A stretch of DNA of 64,000 nt from Crotalaria pallida. Its lineage: Eukaryota; Streptophyta; Magnoliopsida; Fabales; Fabaceae. The DNA lies in NCBI GenBank assembly GCA_037953625.1, contig CM075649.1, positions 89,161,290-89,225,289 on the forward strand. Reading direction: 5' to 3'. The position numbers were made by a program, and so were the translations under genes. Each line of letters starts with the position of its first letter. The first letter of the stretch is position 1. A model generated the notes under the pieces. It worked only from the letters and a program-made list of their open reading frames with translations, was not told the origin of the DNA and made no database searches. This document shows, one piece after another, positions 34,825 through 46,325 of the stretch.

Positions 34825-35882
34825 ATGGCTAATGAAAGTGAGAGCATAGCAGTACTTCGAGCGGAAATGCTCCGAATGAAAGAGAAAATGAATGCGATGA
34901 GCTAATCAGTGGATCAAATGATTAAGGTCGATCAAATGCTAGAAAGATTGATGAAGGTGAATTTCGAGATGCCTGGCGAAGATGAACAACCTGTCACAAA
35001 TCTTGGAGATTCCTCTCAATCACTGTTAAAAGATCCTCAGCCCAAAGTTAATCCTCATCTTGATCCCTCTACAGAATCACCATCTTACAAGCCTAATTCT
35101 ATTGCAACCAGAAAAATGGAAAAAACTTACTCTGACCCCGAGACCAAAGAACTGCTAGAGTCTCTGACAGCCCGGTTGGAAGCTGTGGAGGGGAATAACA
35201 ATCTTGGATTAAAAGCACCATGGATATGTGTTTAGTGTCGGGGCTAGTGGTGCCTCCTGACTTTAAGGTACCCGATTTTGAAAAGTATCGAGGTACCACT
35301 TGTCCTAGAGAGCATTTGACCATGTATGCAAGGAGAATGACCAATCATGCTGAAAATGACAAGATGATGATTCATTTTTTCCAAGACAGCCTTATTGGGG
35401 CTGCATCAAGTTGGTACATGAGGTTGGAAAAAGGTCAAATTCGTAATTTTGAAGATTTATCTGAAGCCTTCATCAATCAATACAAATTCAACATGGATAT
35501 AGCACCTGATCGCACACAACTGCAGAACATGACAAGAAAGAACTTTGAAAGTTTTAGAGAATATGCTTCGAGGTGGAGGGATGTGGTTGTTCAAGTAGAC
35601 CCTCCACTTACTAAGAGGGAGATGAACTCAATGTTCCTAGATACTTTGCCAAGCTCTTACTATGAGAAGATGGTTGGGCTCATAACTGTTGACTTTGTTG
35701 ATATGATAACAGTGGGAGAAAAAATTGATGGAGGATTTAGATTTGGAAAAATGTCTAATGGAGATCGAGAGGATCCTTCTGGTACAAAGAAGCCCGGTTT
35801 TTTGAGAAAGAATGAAGAGGAGCCAATCAATGAACCAGAGGAACAAGATCTGTCAAATGCCAGAACTGATGTTGAAGGGTAA
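34825..35882 (+). pseudogene. Tat/Ogre-like gag, lightly damaged
   Basis: The ATG at 34825 starts a frame with MANESESIAVLRAEMLRMKE. A TAA at 34903 interrupts it, and it then runs on to about 35210 (coiled-coil-like LERLMKVNFEM, LTARLEAVEG). A two-base insertion near 35218 shifts into the frame of 35220-35882, which carries the gag core: FKVPDFEKYRGTTCPREHLT, MYARRMTNHAENDKMMIHFF, QDSLIGAASSWYMRL, FINQYKFNMDIAPDRTQLQN and FREYASRWRDVVVQVDPPLT. The zinc-knuckle region and everything downstream are missing. The order and wording fit legume Ogre gag. It would give capsid protein if the two lesions were absent. Confidence 0.85.
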
Positions 35883-38326
35883 TAATGACAGGGAATGAAT
35901 GACCCATCACAATTCCTTGAAATTTAACTCTTATTGCTTTGCTTAATAATGGGCAACCATGCTTTCCATTCTCTCTTCAATAAATGTGGGCCATGTTTGG
36001 CCATCTCAATGTTTCTTAATGAAATTTTCATTTTTGTTGCACGTCTCTTTAACAATTATCTACTAATGTTTTGATCATGTGAATAAACCATCTCACCGCA
36101 CTTAAAAAAAAACAAAAACAAAATTGATTCGTGCATTAACATGAGATATTTGATTCAAATTTGAAATTAAAAGAAGGATGATGCAAATGTAAGACCTAAA
36201 ATAGTGCGGACTCTCAAGCAAGTACTTCCAGTGACACAAGGCTTCGTTGAATTCCCAAACACTGAGGAGATATCCCTAGTCACCCCGTTGAGCCTAGATG
36301 TTTTGAAGCGGAGATCATTTCTCTCAAACCGACAATGAATTTTTAAATCGGGGTGGGTAGTTTGTCAACAGCTTTTGCCAGTATGCAAATATCAAGAAGG
36401 ATTACCTTTTTTCATAAACCCAAACACATATCATCCATTTTTCACCTCATTGGGCCTCAACAGAATTTTTTTTTAAACCCAAAAAATATTTTACCCGAGT
36501 ATTAATGAGAATCAAATCAAGAAAGACAATTTCTATGTTCAGAAGTGCAATCACAAAAGAGATCCAAAATGGATGTTGTCAAGCACAAAGAATTAATCAA
36601 AAAAGAAAAACAAAAAAAAAAGCAAAAAGCAGGTGTACTTGTCTAAATAAGGCAAAGCCCATGAATCCATTATGTGATGAAAAAGAACAATTTCAATCCT
36701 TCTGAATGAAAGATTCTCATTAAAAACTCAACATAAATTTTGCGCCTTAATGTCCATTCTTTCATTTACCACATTATTACCCCCAGACCATGTTACAACC
36801 TTTTGGAAAATCCTCTTGATGATTTGAGTGTTGTGAAAAATCTGTTGAGAAAATAGGGAATTGAAGAGAAATGAGAAAGGAAGGGAAGGGAAATAAAATA
36901 TGAGCCTTATACCTTTTATTGTCAACCCTTAGCCAGGCCACATTACAAGCTTTAAAAGACCTCGCTGAGGATTGATTAGCTTGAGTTACACACTAGAGCA
37001 GAGAAATGCTGACTTTATAAAAGCTAATTGAAACTTTGATGAAAAATATCTCATTTTTAATGTGTAAATTAATTGATCCCATCATCCAAAAATTTCCATG
37101 TTCACATGATCATTAAACTAGTGTTTCTTGTTAAGAAGATATGTGATAAAAAGAAGTTGAAAGGAATTTGATCGATTGAATACGGTTAAAGATCTTTTGT
37201 TCTTAAAAACATGTTCTTTGAGAAAGTCCCAGCCTTGAGTGGAATGAATGAAAAAGATTTTCAATTTCTAGTCAATTCAAAAGCAATTGAGAAATTATTG
37301 TGTTTGAGGAAAAAAGATGAATAAAAAAGAGCTCGCTAGGTTGAAAATCCTGAAAAAGGACGACCTAGGCAAAAGTTAGAGCGATCCGCTAAGTCGTAAA
37401 ACTCGAAAGAGGCGGCTTAGGCAAAAATTAGGATCATAAGACAAAAACTGTTAGGAACCTACATTGGGTTTCCTAGGCAAAATTTAGGGCAAAACAAAAA
37501 AAACAAAAAAACAAAAATATCATCAAACGCAAACCAGCTTCTTTTAACAAAGAGATGATGGAAATTGCAAATAGAACCAGAAAAAGAGTCCTGAAGGTTG
37601 ACACCGGGACAATGTTGAAAATTCCCTACCCTCGGTGAAACATTGCCCAAACTGGGGCAGTTTTGAAAAGTTTTGTTGCTAGCCAGCAAACTGGGGCAGT
37701 TTTGGAAATTTTTAACACGCCCTAAAAAGAAATACTGAAGCAATTTTGAAAAGTTTTGTTGATAAACCCTAGAATGAGATACTGGGGCAGTTTTTGAAGA
37801 GAAATTAGAAGTATTGATCATTCCATTGCATTTGTCGCTGAGATAGTAAACTGGGGCAGTATTTGAAAAGGTTCATGGTTGAGCTCTAGATGAAAGATAT
37901 TGGGGCATTACTTTGATTCCCCAATAATTGTTTTTAGCACAATACACTAGGGCAGATTTTGAACAAATTCAGGTTGTTTGATAGTGATTGATCATTGATG
38001 AATGTTAGATTGCTAAGCTTTTAAAAGATGTTGTTAAAGATGAAGGTTGTTAAAAATTTGCCCCTGTCTGTCTTGATCGATAAGATTTTTTGGTATGGCC
38101 CGGTATTGGTGTTCAAGAGCAAAAGGGTTGAAACCAGTTTATCTTGTTAAAAAAAAAGAGTTGCATTTTAGATGTATTAATTCCTGATGGGTTTACATTG
38201 ACGAAAGTTAGAGTTGCATTGTTGATTCCAAATCATATTCCTTTCATTGTCATTCACATCATTTGTATCGAGTTCATTTTGCATTATGCACTTTTGACAT
38301 CATTTGCACCAGTTACATTATCCATT
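35883..38326 (+). other. Non-coding 3' part of the Ogre-like element in place of pol
   Basis: No domain-bearing ORF lies here. The region includes several copies of a word near ACTGGGGCAG (for example 37650, 37690, 37782 and 37852), each followed by TTTT-GAAA-like sequence. It also has two copies of a CTAGGCAAAA-type box (37366 and 37472). The same words, inverted, occur in the minus-strand element at 1-620. Confidence 0.6.
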
Positions 38327-38960
38327 GACACACGGCACAAACGCTAAAGTCATTTTGGGTCTTTTGACACCCGGCACAAACGCTAAAGTCATTTTGGGTC
38401 TTTTGACACCCGACAAAAACGCTGAAGTCATTTTGGGTCTTTTGACACCCGGCACCAACGTTGAAGTCATTTTGGGTCTTTTGACACCCAGCACCAACAC
38501 TGAAGTCATTTTGGGTCTTTTGACACCCGGCATCAACGCTGAAGTCATTTTGGGTCTTTTGACACCCGGCACCAACGCTGAAGTCATTTTGGGTCTTTTG
38601 ACGCCCGACACAAACGCTGAAGTCATTTTGGGTCTTTTGACTCCCGACACCAACGCTGAAGTCAATTTGGGTCTTTTGACACCCGGCACAAACGCTGAAG
38701 TCATTTTGGGTCTTTTGACACCCGGCACTAACGCTAAAGTTATTTTGATGTTGGTTGGGCTTTTTGATGCCCCGACAAAAATGTCGAAAATCATTTTGGG
38801 TCCTTCGACGCCCGACACAAACGCTGAAATCATTTTTATGTTGGTTAGGCTTTTCATGATATCCTTACATTTATGTCGAAGCATCATCGTTGTTATTATG
38901 CTTTTCATGATATCCTGACGGAAACGTCGAAGTATCATCGTTGTTATTAAATTTTCATCA
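38327..38960. repeat. 39-bp tandem repeat in 3' region of the Ogre-like element
   Basis: A unit of 39 bases (containing ACGCTGAAGTCATTTTGGGT) repeats about ten times with few differences from 38327 to 38735. It then degenerates into longer, shared pieces (ATCATTTTTATGTTGGTT) to about 38960. Because 39 is a multiple of three, both strands stay open for over 200 codons here. I do not regard these as genes. Tandem repeats between gag-pol and the 3' LTR are known for plant Tat/Ogre elements. Confidence 0.9.
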
Positions 38961-39116
38961 TCGACCAGTTCTGCTTCTATCAAACTTCCATATTTGTTAA
39001 GCGCGTTTTGTTTCTTAACAAAATTGGTGTCCACTTCTTTACGCGTTCCTTACCCTGATAACATTCAAACCACAGTTTGCTTGCTATCTGATAAGAAACA
39101 AGTAAAGAGAAGCAGC

Positions 39117-40671
39117 TGTTGACACCCAATTTTGTCCCCCCCCCCCCAAATAAAATAAAACAAAAAAAATAAAATTGTTTTTTAAAAAAAAAAAGAGACG
39201 AAAAATAAAAATAAATAAAAATAAAAAAGATTTTGAAAAAGTATTTTTTTATGAAAAATAAAAAAACGAAAAATAAAAGTTTTCAGAAAAAAAAAGATAA
39301 AAATGTTATACTAAAAGATTTGGTTAATTTGTGAAGATAAAGATAAAATTTGGTTTTGTTTTAAAAGGATTATCATCAGATTTGTTTTTATTTTTTTTAA
39401 GATTTAATTGAGGAATAAACAAGGGAATATTCTACTGGGCTTTCAAAAGCCTGTTAAAAAACCCTATTTTTTTAACCTAGTTTTTTTCCTATAAATAGAG
39501 CTTTCATCCTCACTTTGAGAACACACAAAAATTGAGAGAGAGAAGTGCACATAAAAGAAAAAAAAGAAAAAAGCTCCCTGCTGCGTTTTCGCCTTCCCCA
39601 CTCTCGCCCCGGCGCGTGTAACACACGCGCCTCACAGCCCTCCCTCCAGCCTCTCACGTGTGCGCCGCACGCGCCCGTACCCCACTCTCCTGCAACTGCT
39701 GCGGCTGCAGCAGTCCCTGCTGTTCCAAGTGTCCTGCTGCAGCTTGCATTCCCCTTGTTACCTCCTCCGTCCAGGTTCAACTTGTTTTATTTTTGTTTCT
39801 TCAGGTAGTTTTTTTTTAATAATAAATATTTAGATAATAATAATAATAATAATTTAAAATGTAGTGTTTTTATTTGTTATTTAAACTGATTGTGTTTTGG
39901 TAAGTCAATTTTTCTCACCCAAATTTAAGACAGTGGTAGGATCTCTTGTACTTACTCTTCACACCAAAAATAAATATATAAAAATAATTTTCTTTAAAAT
40001 AGTAAGATTTAAAAATGTAAATTTTTCTTAGTTTATGTTTTAAAATTTGTTGCATTTTGGTAAGTCGATTTTTCTTTCCCAAATATAGTGGAGGGATGTG
40101 AACTTCCTCTCTGCATAAAAATATATAAATAAAAAATATTATTTACAAGACAAAAACATTTTTTTATAAAATTAAATAGATATTTTTAATTATTAACAAC
40201 ATGCATTTTGGAAATCCACCTTTCCATGGCTAAATGTCAAGGTCTTGTGCATGTTTCTCTCCGCATCAAACCCTTTTTTTATAAAAATATAAAATTAAAA
40301 CATTAATATAATAAGAACTACGTAGCCTTGATTCCTCATTTTATGAGAGTACGTAGAACCAAGGGCAACCTTGTCATGCACAATAAAAAAAAACTTTACT
40401 TTGGCAAACCAATTTATTTAGGTCTTTTAATTAAAATCAATCAAAGGTACCATTTTCGAATGGGCCAACGGGGTGCTAATACCTTCCTCGGCTCGTAACC
40501 GACTCCCGAACTCGGAATCTATCTAGTTCGAAACCGATCTTTATCCTTTTTAATTAATAATTATCTTTTTCCGCGTTTTTGTAACAAATGCGGTGGCGAC
40601 TCCAAATTGGGTCAATCGACCCCCACTCGTAGGCGAGGCCCCGAGGGCGACCCGGGACCCCGGCCGCGACA
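39117..40671 (+). repeat. 3' LTR of the Ogre-like element
   Basis: Same ends as the 5' LTR, 1,555 bases, with no MULE. TATAAATA is at 39490-39497, and the leader hairpin with arms GGCGCGTGT and ACACGCGCC is at 39611-39631. It is followed by the duplication GAAGG. Confidence 0.92.
39490..39497 (+). promoter_or_regulatory. TATA box of Ogre-like 3' LTR
   Basis: TATAAATA in the same context as at 30454. It could drive transcription out of the element toward 40672 and the host locus. Confidence 0.55.
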
Positions 40672-40761
40672 GAAGGCATACCCGTAGTCCGGAAATCCTA
40701 CAACTTCTAGTTGAAGATTATCCATATTGTTTACCTCAATCTCTTCCTCCTTGTCCTCCAT
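40672..40761 (-). pseudogene. FAR1/MULE-type transposase fragment (N-terminus)
   Basis: The minus-strand ATG at 40761 opens MEDKEEEIEVNNMDNLQLEV followed by VGFPDYGYAF, where the Ogre-like LTR interrupts. The frame continues at 30088 with YRDRPFASHEK. An earlier in-frame start cannot be excluded (open to about 40917). The AT-rich 40762-41280 would then be the promoter side of the same MULE. I could not find its terminal inverted repeat with confidence. Confidence 0.75.
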
Positions 40762-41330
40762 TAACACTGAATTATTACAAACAAAAGACAATCTATCAAA
40801 ATTTAATAATATAAATGTAAGTGTCAAAGAAGTTGTTGTATTTGGGGAAAAAAATAAATATTCCGACAACATAGGGTCGGAAAACACTTGGACAATTTTT
40901 AAATAAAATTCTGACATACCCGTGTCATAATTTATTTACTAGCCTGTCGGAATCGCATGCAGTAACGTAAAAAAAACCGAAATATAAGTTGCTTATCTTC
41001 AACAACACGTATATATCGTCCACTGCACATCCTTTTGAGCGTCAATGATGAAAAATGAAAGGTTTTGGAGATAAAAGTGAAAAAGTGAAAGGTTTTGGAG
41101 AATGCAAGTGAATGTTGGAGAGGAATATGATGAGTTGGCAAAAATATGGGGGTTACTTGTTTAAGAAGGTGGAAGGTTGATGGGGTTTGGGGTTTGATTT
41201 TTGGAGGGAAATTAATAACTAAGGGCATTTATGACATTTCTCACTTAAATTGGGGTTTGGGGCTAATATAAGGGGTATGAGAACTAAAATTCAAAAATAA
41301 AAATGGGGTGTTTGGCCGAAAACCGGGTCG

Positions 41331-41600
41331 CCCAACAGACCCGGGCGGCCCCCCTTTGTCTTCTTTTCTCTCACACGGAAACAGCAGCGGGTGTTTCCTT
41401 CTCTCCCCGTAAACCTAATTTCTCACCCAACCTAAACCCAAGCCCTCAAAATCAAATCACGTTATTCTCTCCCAATTGAGAGAGGAAAACAGAGGCCAAA
41501 ATACACCAAGGGAGTTAGAGGAGAAAATCGCAAAAAGTATGAGAAACAGCGACGGTGACGGCGGTGCACGGTGGTGGTAGCAGCATCATTCAACAAATAG
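41331..41600 (+). promoter_or_regulatory. Candidate 5' untranslated exon or promoter of the host locus
   Basis: This is one of the few stretches here not assignable to a repeat. It contains a CT-rich and CCCAAGCCC-rich segment, then GA-rich sequence, then a GC-rich run (ACGGTGACGGCGGTGCACGG) ending CAACAAATAG before GTTTTTT. Composition resembles a plant 5' UTR with a donor site at 41601. The only ORF is about 13 codons from the ATG at 41539. Assignment to the NMNAT-like gene downstream is a guess from position. Confidence 0.3.
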
Positions 41601-41660
41601 GTTTTTTTTATATTTATTATTATATACTTTATTTTCACATAAATTTCTCAGTTTAATTTG

Positions 41661-41665
<5 letters not shown>

Positions 41666-41698
<33 letters not shown>

Positions 41699-41782
41699 TA
41701 CTGGGACTGTGATTTTATTGTGCTTGGCTGGGGTGTTCGAAAAAACTGGTTCAGTTGAACTGAGTCGAAACCGAAGTGAACC

Positions 41783-41832
<50 letters not shown>

Positions 41833-41920
41833 TACTGGGACTGTGATTTTATTGTGCTTGGCTGGGGTGTTCAAAAAAACTGGTTCGGTTGAACTGAACC
41901 GAAACTGAACTGAACCAACT
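41666..41920. repeat. 134-bp tandem duplication with TA microsatellites, copying a hAT end
   Basis: Two 93-base copies (41694-41786 and 41828-41920) start TTTTGTACTGGGACTGTG and include host flank plus the first 58 or so bases of the hAT element. TA runs precede each copy (about 41667-41694 and 41786-41829). They differ at several bases within the GGTTCAGTT/GGTTCGGTT part. Confidence 0.85.
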
Positions 41921-44285
41921 TAAAAATACTGGTTTTATTTCATAAAAAAATTGAATTGGACCAATTTTAAATGGAGCGGATAAACCAATTGTAGTAATTT
42001 GGATATCCAGTCCGGTCCAAACACATTCACAGAGCATAATCGCAATTCGCAACTCTTTCACTCTATCGATCTCTCTTTCGTCTCTCTCACTCACATTCAC
42101 AGAACATAATCGCTAGGGAAGCTACGCAAATCTCACTCTCTCCCCTCGCAAGTCGCAACTCAATCTCACTATCTATCTCTCTCACAAGCTGAAGACTCAA
42201 TTTACAAACCCTAATTTACCATATCGCAAATCGCGCGTGTCTTCTCTGCGAGGTAATATTTTTCTTCCCCAATTTACAAACCCTAATTTGTTAAATCTCC
42301 TCATTTGTTAAATCTGAGCCCTAATCTCTTCAATTCGACCATAATTTGTATGACCCAGGTTGAAAAAAGTCATTGGGTATTTGTACTTGTTTTGGTTTGG
42401 AGCTGAAGAAGAACATGTAAGAACACACTCTGATTTGTACTTTTTTTTTGTTGTTTTTAGTTGTTTATTAATTATAATCATCATATGTTTCAATTTTCAA
42501 GCTTTACAATAACTTAGTTGTTGTTGAAAATTTTCATTATGCGTATAGTAGTCAGTAACTCAGTATTGATAAATCATTGTGCTATATTTTCTGTGTTCTG
42601 GGCACATGCCAGTTCTTTGGATTAATATCATAAACTCTTGTGTAATGCTGTGAATCAGATATAAATCTGAAGTTTTGATGCAATTTTTATCATGATTGCT
42701 TCTAGTTATTTTTAACTTTTAAGCTTGGAATATATGTTGCTGGAACTTTGTCAATTTTGTCCAACCATTATCAGCACTAGAACTTGGTCAAAACATATGT
42801 TAACTAATACATGTCAAACATACATAAAACTTGCTTTTCTAGTGCAGGGTGCTTTTCTTTTTGCTCGAAACTGAATTGTACCTTGACATAATGACATTTT
42901 AATTAAAAAAATCATCGCTTGTGATGAGTTTTGACTTTGGAGCACTTGGTGTTGGTTTTGGTCTTGATAGCTCAATATTTATTGTTTATCTTTGCAATTC
43001 CTTGCTGCTAAATTATGAAGCAATTAACTCTTATTAGTTAGATATTGAATTTTCAATTGTGAGACCTTTTGTAGTTTTGTTTCAGAATTCGGTCTCTTTT
43101 TTTAAAACCCTTCTTATGTAAATTGTTGAAGAATTTGATCATTTCCTATTGTCTAATATAAAAGGTTTTCATCTTTCTGTGCTTGTGATAGTGTGATTTG
43201 ATCATTTTCTGATAAATTATGTCTGCACTGTTTTACTGGTTCTGAAATGCAATATCAAAGGTTTTCATCTTTGTGACTCTGTGACTCTTGTTGTTCTTGT
43301 TGATAAATTAAATTATACAAACATAAGTGTCACTAAACTAGTATTTGGTAGACATGTAATGTGAATTCAATCCTATGTTAAGTACTATATTTTATAAATA
43401 TAATAGAACATATGACATATGATTGAAAAGTGAAACATTTATATTCTACGGGGAAACCGAAGACAATAGAATAGAATGTCTTGTTCCATCCTCTTCTGTC
43501 CACGGGACAAATGCAAGTAAGTATTTGAGAGATGTGTGTACCTGTTGTGAATGAGATCAGGGCCATTAGGCACTCTTCTCTTGCTAAAAAATATCATTCC
43601 TGAATTTGATCAATCACTTGGGTCAATCATTGAAAGTCTCTTGGAGCTGGACTTGTGCTGATCAAAAACCATAGTACTCTTGCAGCTCTTTTGGAGCTTA
43701 TAAATGCTGCTGTTAAAGCAACTTATGTTTTGTGCTGATCACCTTGAGTTATTTTGTAGCTAGAGACTCCTTTTCCTGAAGGCAGTAGTAGGCTTTGTGG
43801 ATTTGCATCATCATTTCATTATGTCATAGGATCTTATGTTTTGGACTCTCATGTTAGTTATTGTTTGTAATTTTGTAGTCTGTGAATTGAAATTAACTTC
43901 CGCTTAATCAAAACTTTACGTTCAATTAGATACAGTAAATTTAAATTCAGTTAAAGAACCATATATATAAACTGTATTTTTCATTAATCCACTTATAAAA
44001 ACCAGTTTTTTATGTTTAAAAAGAAACAGATTTTTCAAAAATCCACTTTGAAAAACCAGTTTTTTTTAATCCAGTTAAAAAATCCGGTTATTGAAAAAAT
44101 CCGGTTAAAAACCAGTTAAAACCGGTTTTAGTTGTGAAAACCAGTTTAGATTTCGAACCGGTTTAAATCCAATCCAAATCCAATTGTTAAGCTAAAACCA
44201 GTTTGGATAATTATCTGGTCCAATAATATGGTTTATATGGATTTTGGACCAGTTTTAACCAAAAGCTGATCCATGAACAGCCCTA
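41862..44285. mobile_element. Non-autonomous hAT transposon, 2.4 kb
   Basis: The left end CTGGGGTGTTC and right end GAACAGCCCTA are imperfect inverted repeats. An exact 8-bp duplication GTGCTTGG flanks it (41854-41861 and 44286-44293), the size typical of hAT. Subterminal DNA at both ends is packed with AACCGGTTT/AACTGGTT-like words, also typical. The interior starts with a CT-rich leader (42040-42250) and a possible exon border at 42252 (GAG/GTAATA), but no transposase. Open frames inside are short and unrecognised. It sits upstream of the readable exons of the NMNAT-like gene. Confidence 0.85.
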
Positions 44286-44354
44286 GTGCTTGGATTGTTA
44301 TTGTATGGTAGTGGTTGTGAATTTGGTCTAATAGGATAAGTATCCGGTGAGGTG

Positions 44355-46325
44355 ATGATTGTGCTTGCTACTCCACTCTTGGCAGGCATCTCTCGTCAGG
44401 ATCCTACTTTCATGCATCTTCGCTTATTTGGTTCGTTTCTTTCTTTCTTTTCCCCTCTCCCCTTGATGCTGCTGTTGGACATATATAATTTATTCATTCA
44501 ATGTTGTGTACTTTCATTTTCAATTTCATTTATTTTCTGCCTGCTTGTCTCTGTGTTTTTTTTTTTTTATTTATTCACTATATTACCCTTAGAGCTTGCA
44601 AGAGATGCTTTGAATTCTGAAGGCTACTGTGTCATTGGAGGTTACATGTCACCTGTTAATGATGCATACAAGAAAAAGGTACTCCTACTAGTATGTTGTC
44701 AACCTAACGGACAAAAAAAAAAAAAAAAAAAAATATCCTTCATTTGTTTCGTAGGCACACATCACATTGGTCTAATCGCTTTTCACTCTATGCTGGTACA
44801 GAATCTAGTATCTGCTGAGCATCGAATACGTTTATGTCGTCTAGCCTGTAAAAGTTCAGAGTTTGTAATGGTTGACCCATGGGAGGTAAATTACTCTTTT
44901 TACTCTGCTAGTTTGTCCATGTCTCTCTGTTCTGTGTTCTCTAGGCATGTCAAAAACTCAAGTTGAGCCCATTGCTCTTGTATCGCGTGCATCATGAGAA
45001 TTACAAATGTAACAGTTTTGGCTGGCCTTGCTTCCTCATGTTTTGCACTTTTATATTGATATGAAACTCCTGCAGGCAAATCAAAGCACATATCAACGCA
45101 CTTTAACCGTTCTATCCAGAATCCACGGTAAAATTTGTGAGACAGGGTATGTATCTAGAGGTATGCTTACAAACAACTCTTTAATGAAATCACATTAGTC
45201 TCAAGAAAAAAAATGAAGAAGAAAGCATATTAGTATACTTACCATTTTTGTATGCTTCCCCTTCCCAATATTTATATTTAAAAAAGAGAAATATGAAGTG
45301 ACACTGGCTTTTAGGATTGAAACACCAGACTTATTAATCCTACTGTGGATGAACTTCGAAAAACTATAGTGCTAAGGATTTGGTGTTCATTTTGGATTGC
45401 TTTGTTATTTAAATGATTTATATATGGATTTTAATTTTAGCAAGTGTTCATTTAGGAATGCCTTGTTATTTAAATGATTGATTTAAGGATTTAGGTTTTA
45501 GGGCAAGTTGTCCTCCCTCTTGGTTTTAGGTGGGCCATTGAATCTAGTATTTTTAGAATTCCATAGTTACCATATGAAACCTTCAAACTGATCTATATGT
45601 TCAGTGTTTGTAAATGTGAATGCAGTCTAAAATGATGACAAAATGGCAATACAGTAACTTGCTTTTGTATTGGTTTGTGTAGAATACCTCAAGGTCATGC
45701 TTGTCTGTGGTTCTGATCTGCTTCAATCCTTTGGCATTCCCGGAGTCTGGATTCGTGATCAGGTACTTTTGCATTCGGTATAACAGAAAATTATAATGTG
45801 ATTAGTTCACATTGAAGGATTTGTGGAAATAATGGACTATAATATTGTTCTTCTACTTTAGGTTAAGGCTATATGTAGAGATTATGGAGTAGTCTGCATT
45901 CGTAGAGAAGGACAAGATGTTGAGAAGATTATCTCTGGTGATGACGTTTTGAATGAGAATCGGGTAAATTTTTCCATGGTTTTCGTTGTACGAGAATAAG
46001 CTTTAGAAATGAACTACTTTGTAATCAGGTTTTATACGAATTTGAATTTACCATTACATTGTGCTAGGCTAATATCAAAGTTGTGGATGAACTTATACCA
46101 AATCAAATAAGCTCGACGAGAGTGAGGTTATACTATGATCTTGTTTAATTTCATGATTTGAGCATGATGAAAGGTTGGGGTGACACTGTTAAATTTTCTT
46201 TTGTCCTTTTTACTAATTGCAGGGAGTGCATTGCAAGAGGATTATCTATAAAATACCTTACTGCAGATGAAGTGATTGATTATATCAGAGAGCAGCAGTT
46301 ATACTCAAACTCAGATGATAAATAA
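44355..46325 (+). CDS. NMNAT: Nicotinamide/nicotinate mononucleotide adenylyltransferase-like gene, 5' part damaged
   Basis: Exons read by GT/AG and frame: 44355-44430, 44593-44678, 44802-44885, 45076-45160, 45683-45762, 45862-45963, 46068-46126 and 46223-46325 (TAA). They join without a stop to 224 residues; plant NMNATs have about 240. The enzyme makes NAD from NMN or NaMN and ATP. Visible blocks are PTFMHLRLFE, LARDALNSEGYCVIGGYMSP, SAEHRIRLCRLACKS, MVDPWEANQSTYQRTLTVL, KVMLVCGSDLLQSFGIPG, IRREGQDVEKIISGD, and the catalytic ISSTRVRECIARGLSIKYLT near the C-terminus. The N-terminal nucleotide-binding motif (GSFNPPT in plants) is not present: the frame reads VLATPLLAGISRQDPTFMH, and a stop lies 16 bases before the first ATG. 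Either a true first exon is unrecognised or the gene is a 5'-truncated pseudogene. A hAT element lies 70 bases upstream. AATAAA near 46438 may be the poly(A) signal. Confidence 0.85.

Larger units (their letters stand above)
30089..40671 (+). mobile_element. Tat/Ogre-like LTR retrotransposon, gag-only
   Basis: A complete insertion flanked by exact duplications GAAGG (30084-30088 and 40672-40676). LTRs are 30089-33347 (enlarged by a Pack-MULE) and 39117-40671. A primer site follows the first LTR, and a purine tract (AAAGAGAAG) precedes the second. The internal region has one gag and then 3.2 kb with no protease, RT, RNase H or integrase, so mobilisation would require a helper. It inserted in a FAR1-like transposase frame. 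It is related to the minus-strand element at 1-4823. Confidence 0.92.

Noticed and set aside
38327..38960. CRISPR-like array
   Set aside because: Units are head-to-tail without unique spacers, and the DNA is plant nuclear.
38304..39034. Open frames of 204 codons (plus) and 238 codons (minus) as protein genes
   Set aside because: Both follow from a 39-bp tandem repeat lacking stops. No start context, domain or promoter supports them.
41658..41846. ORF encoding an isoleucine/tyrosine repeat
   Set aside because: Translation of TA microsatellites.
44900..45091. Minus-strand ORF in the NMNAT-like locus
   Set aside because: Lies across an intron and exon border of the plus-strand gene; no similarity recognised.
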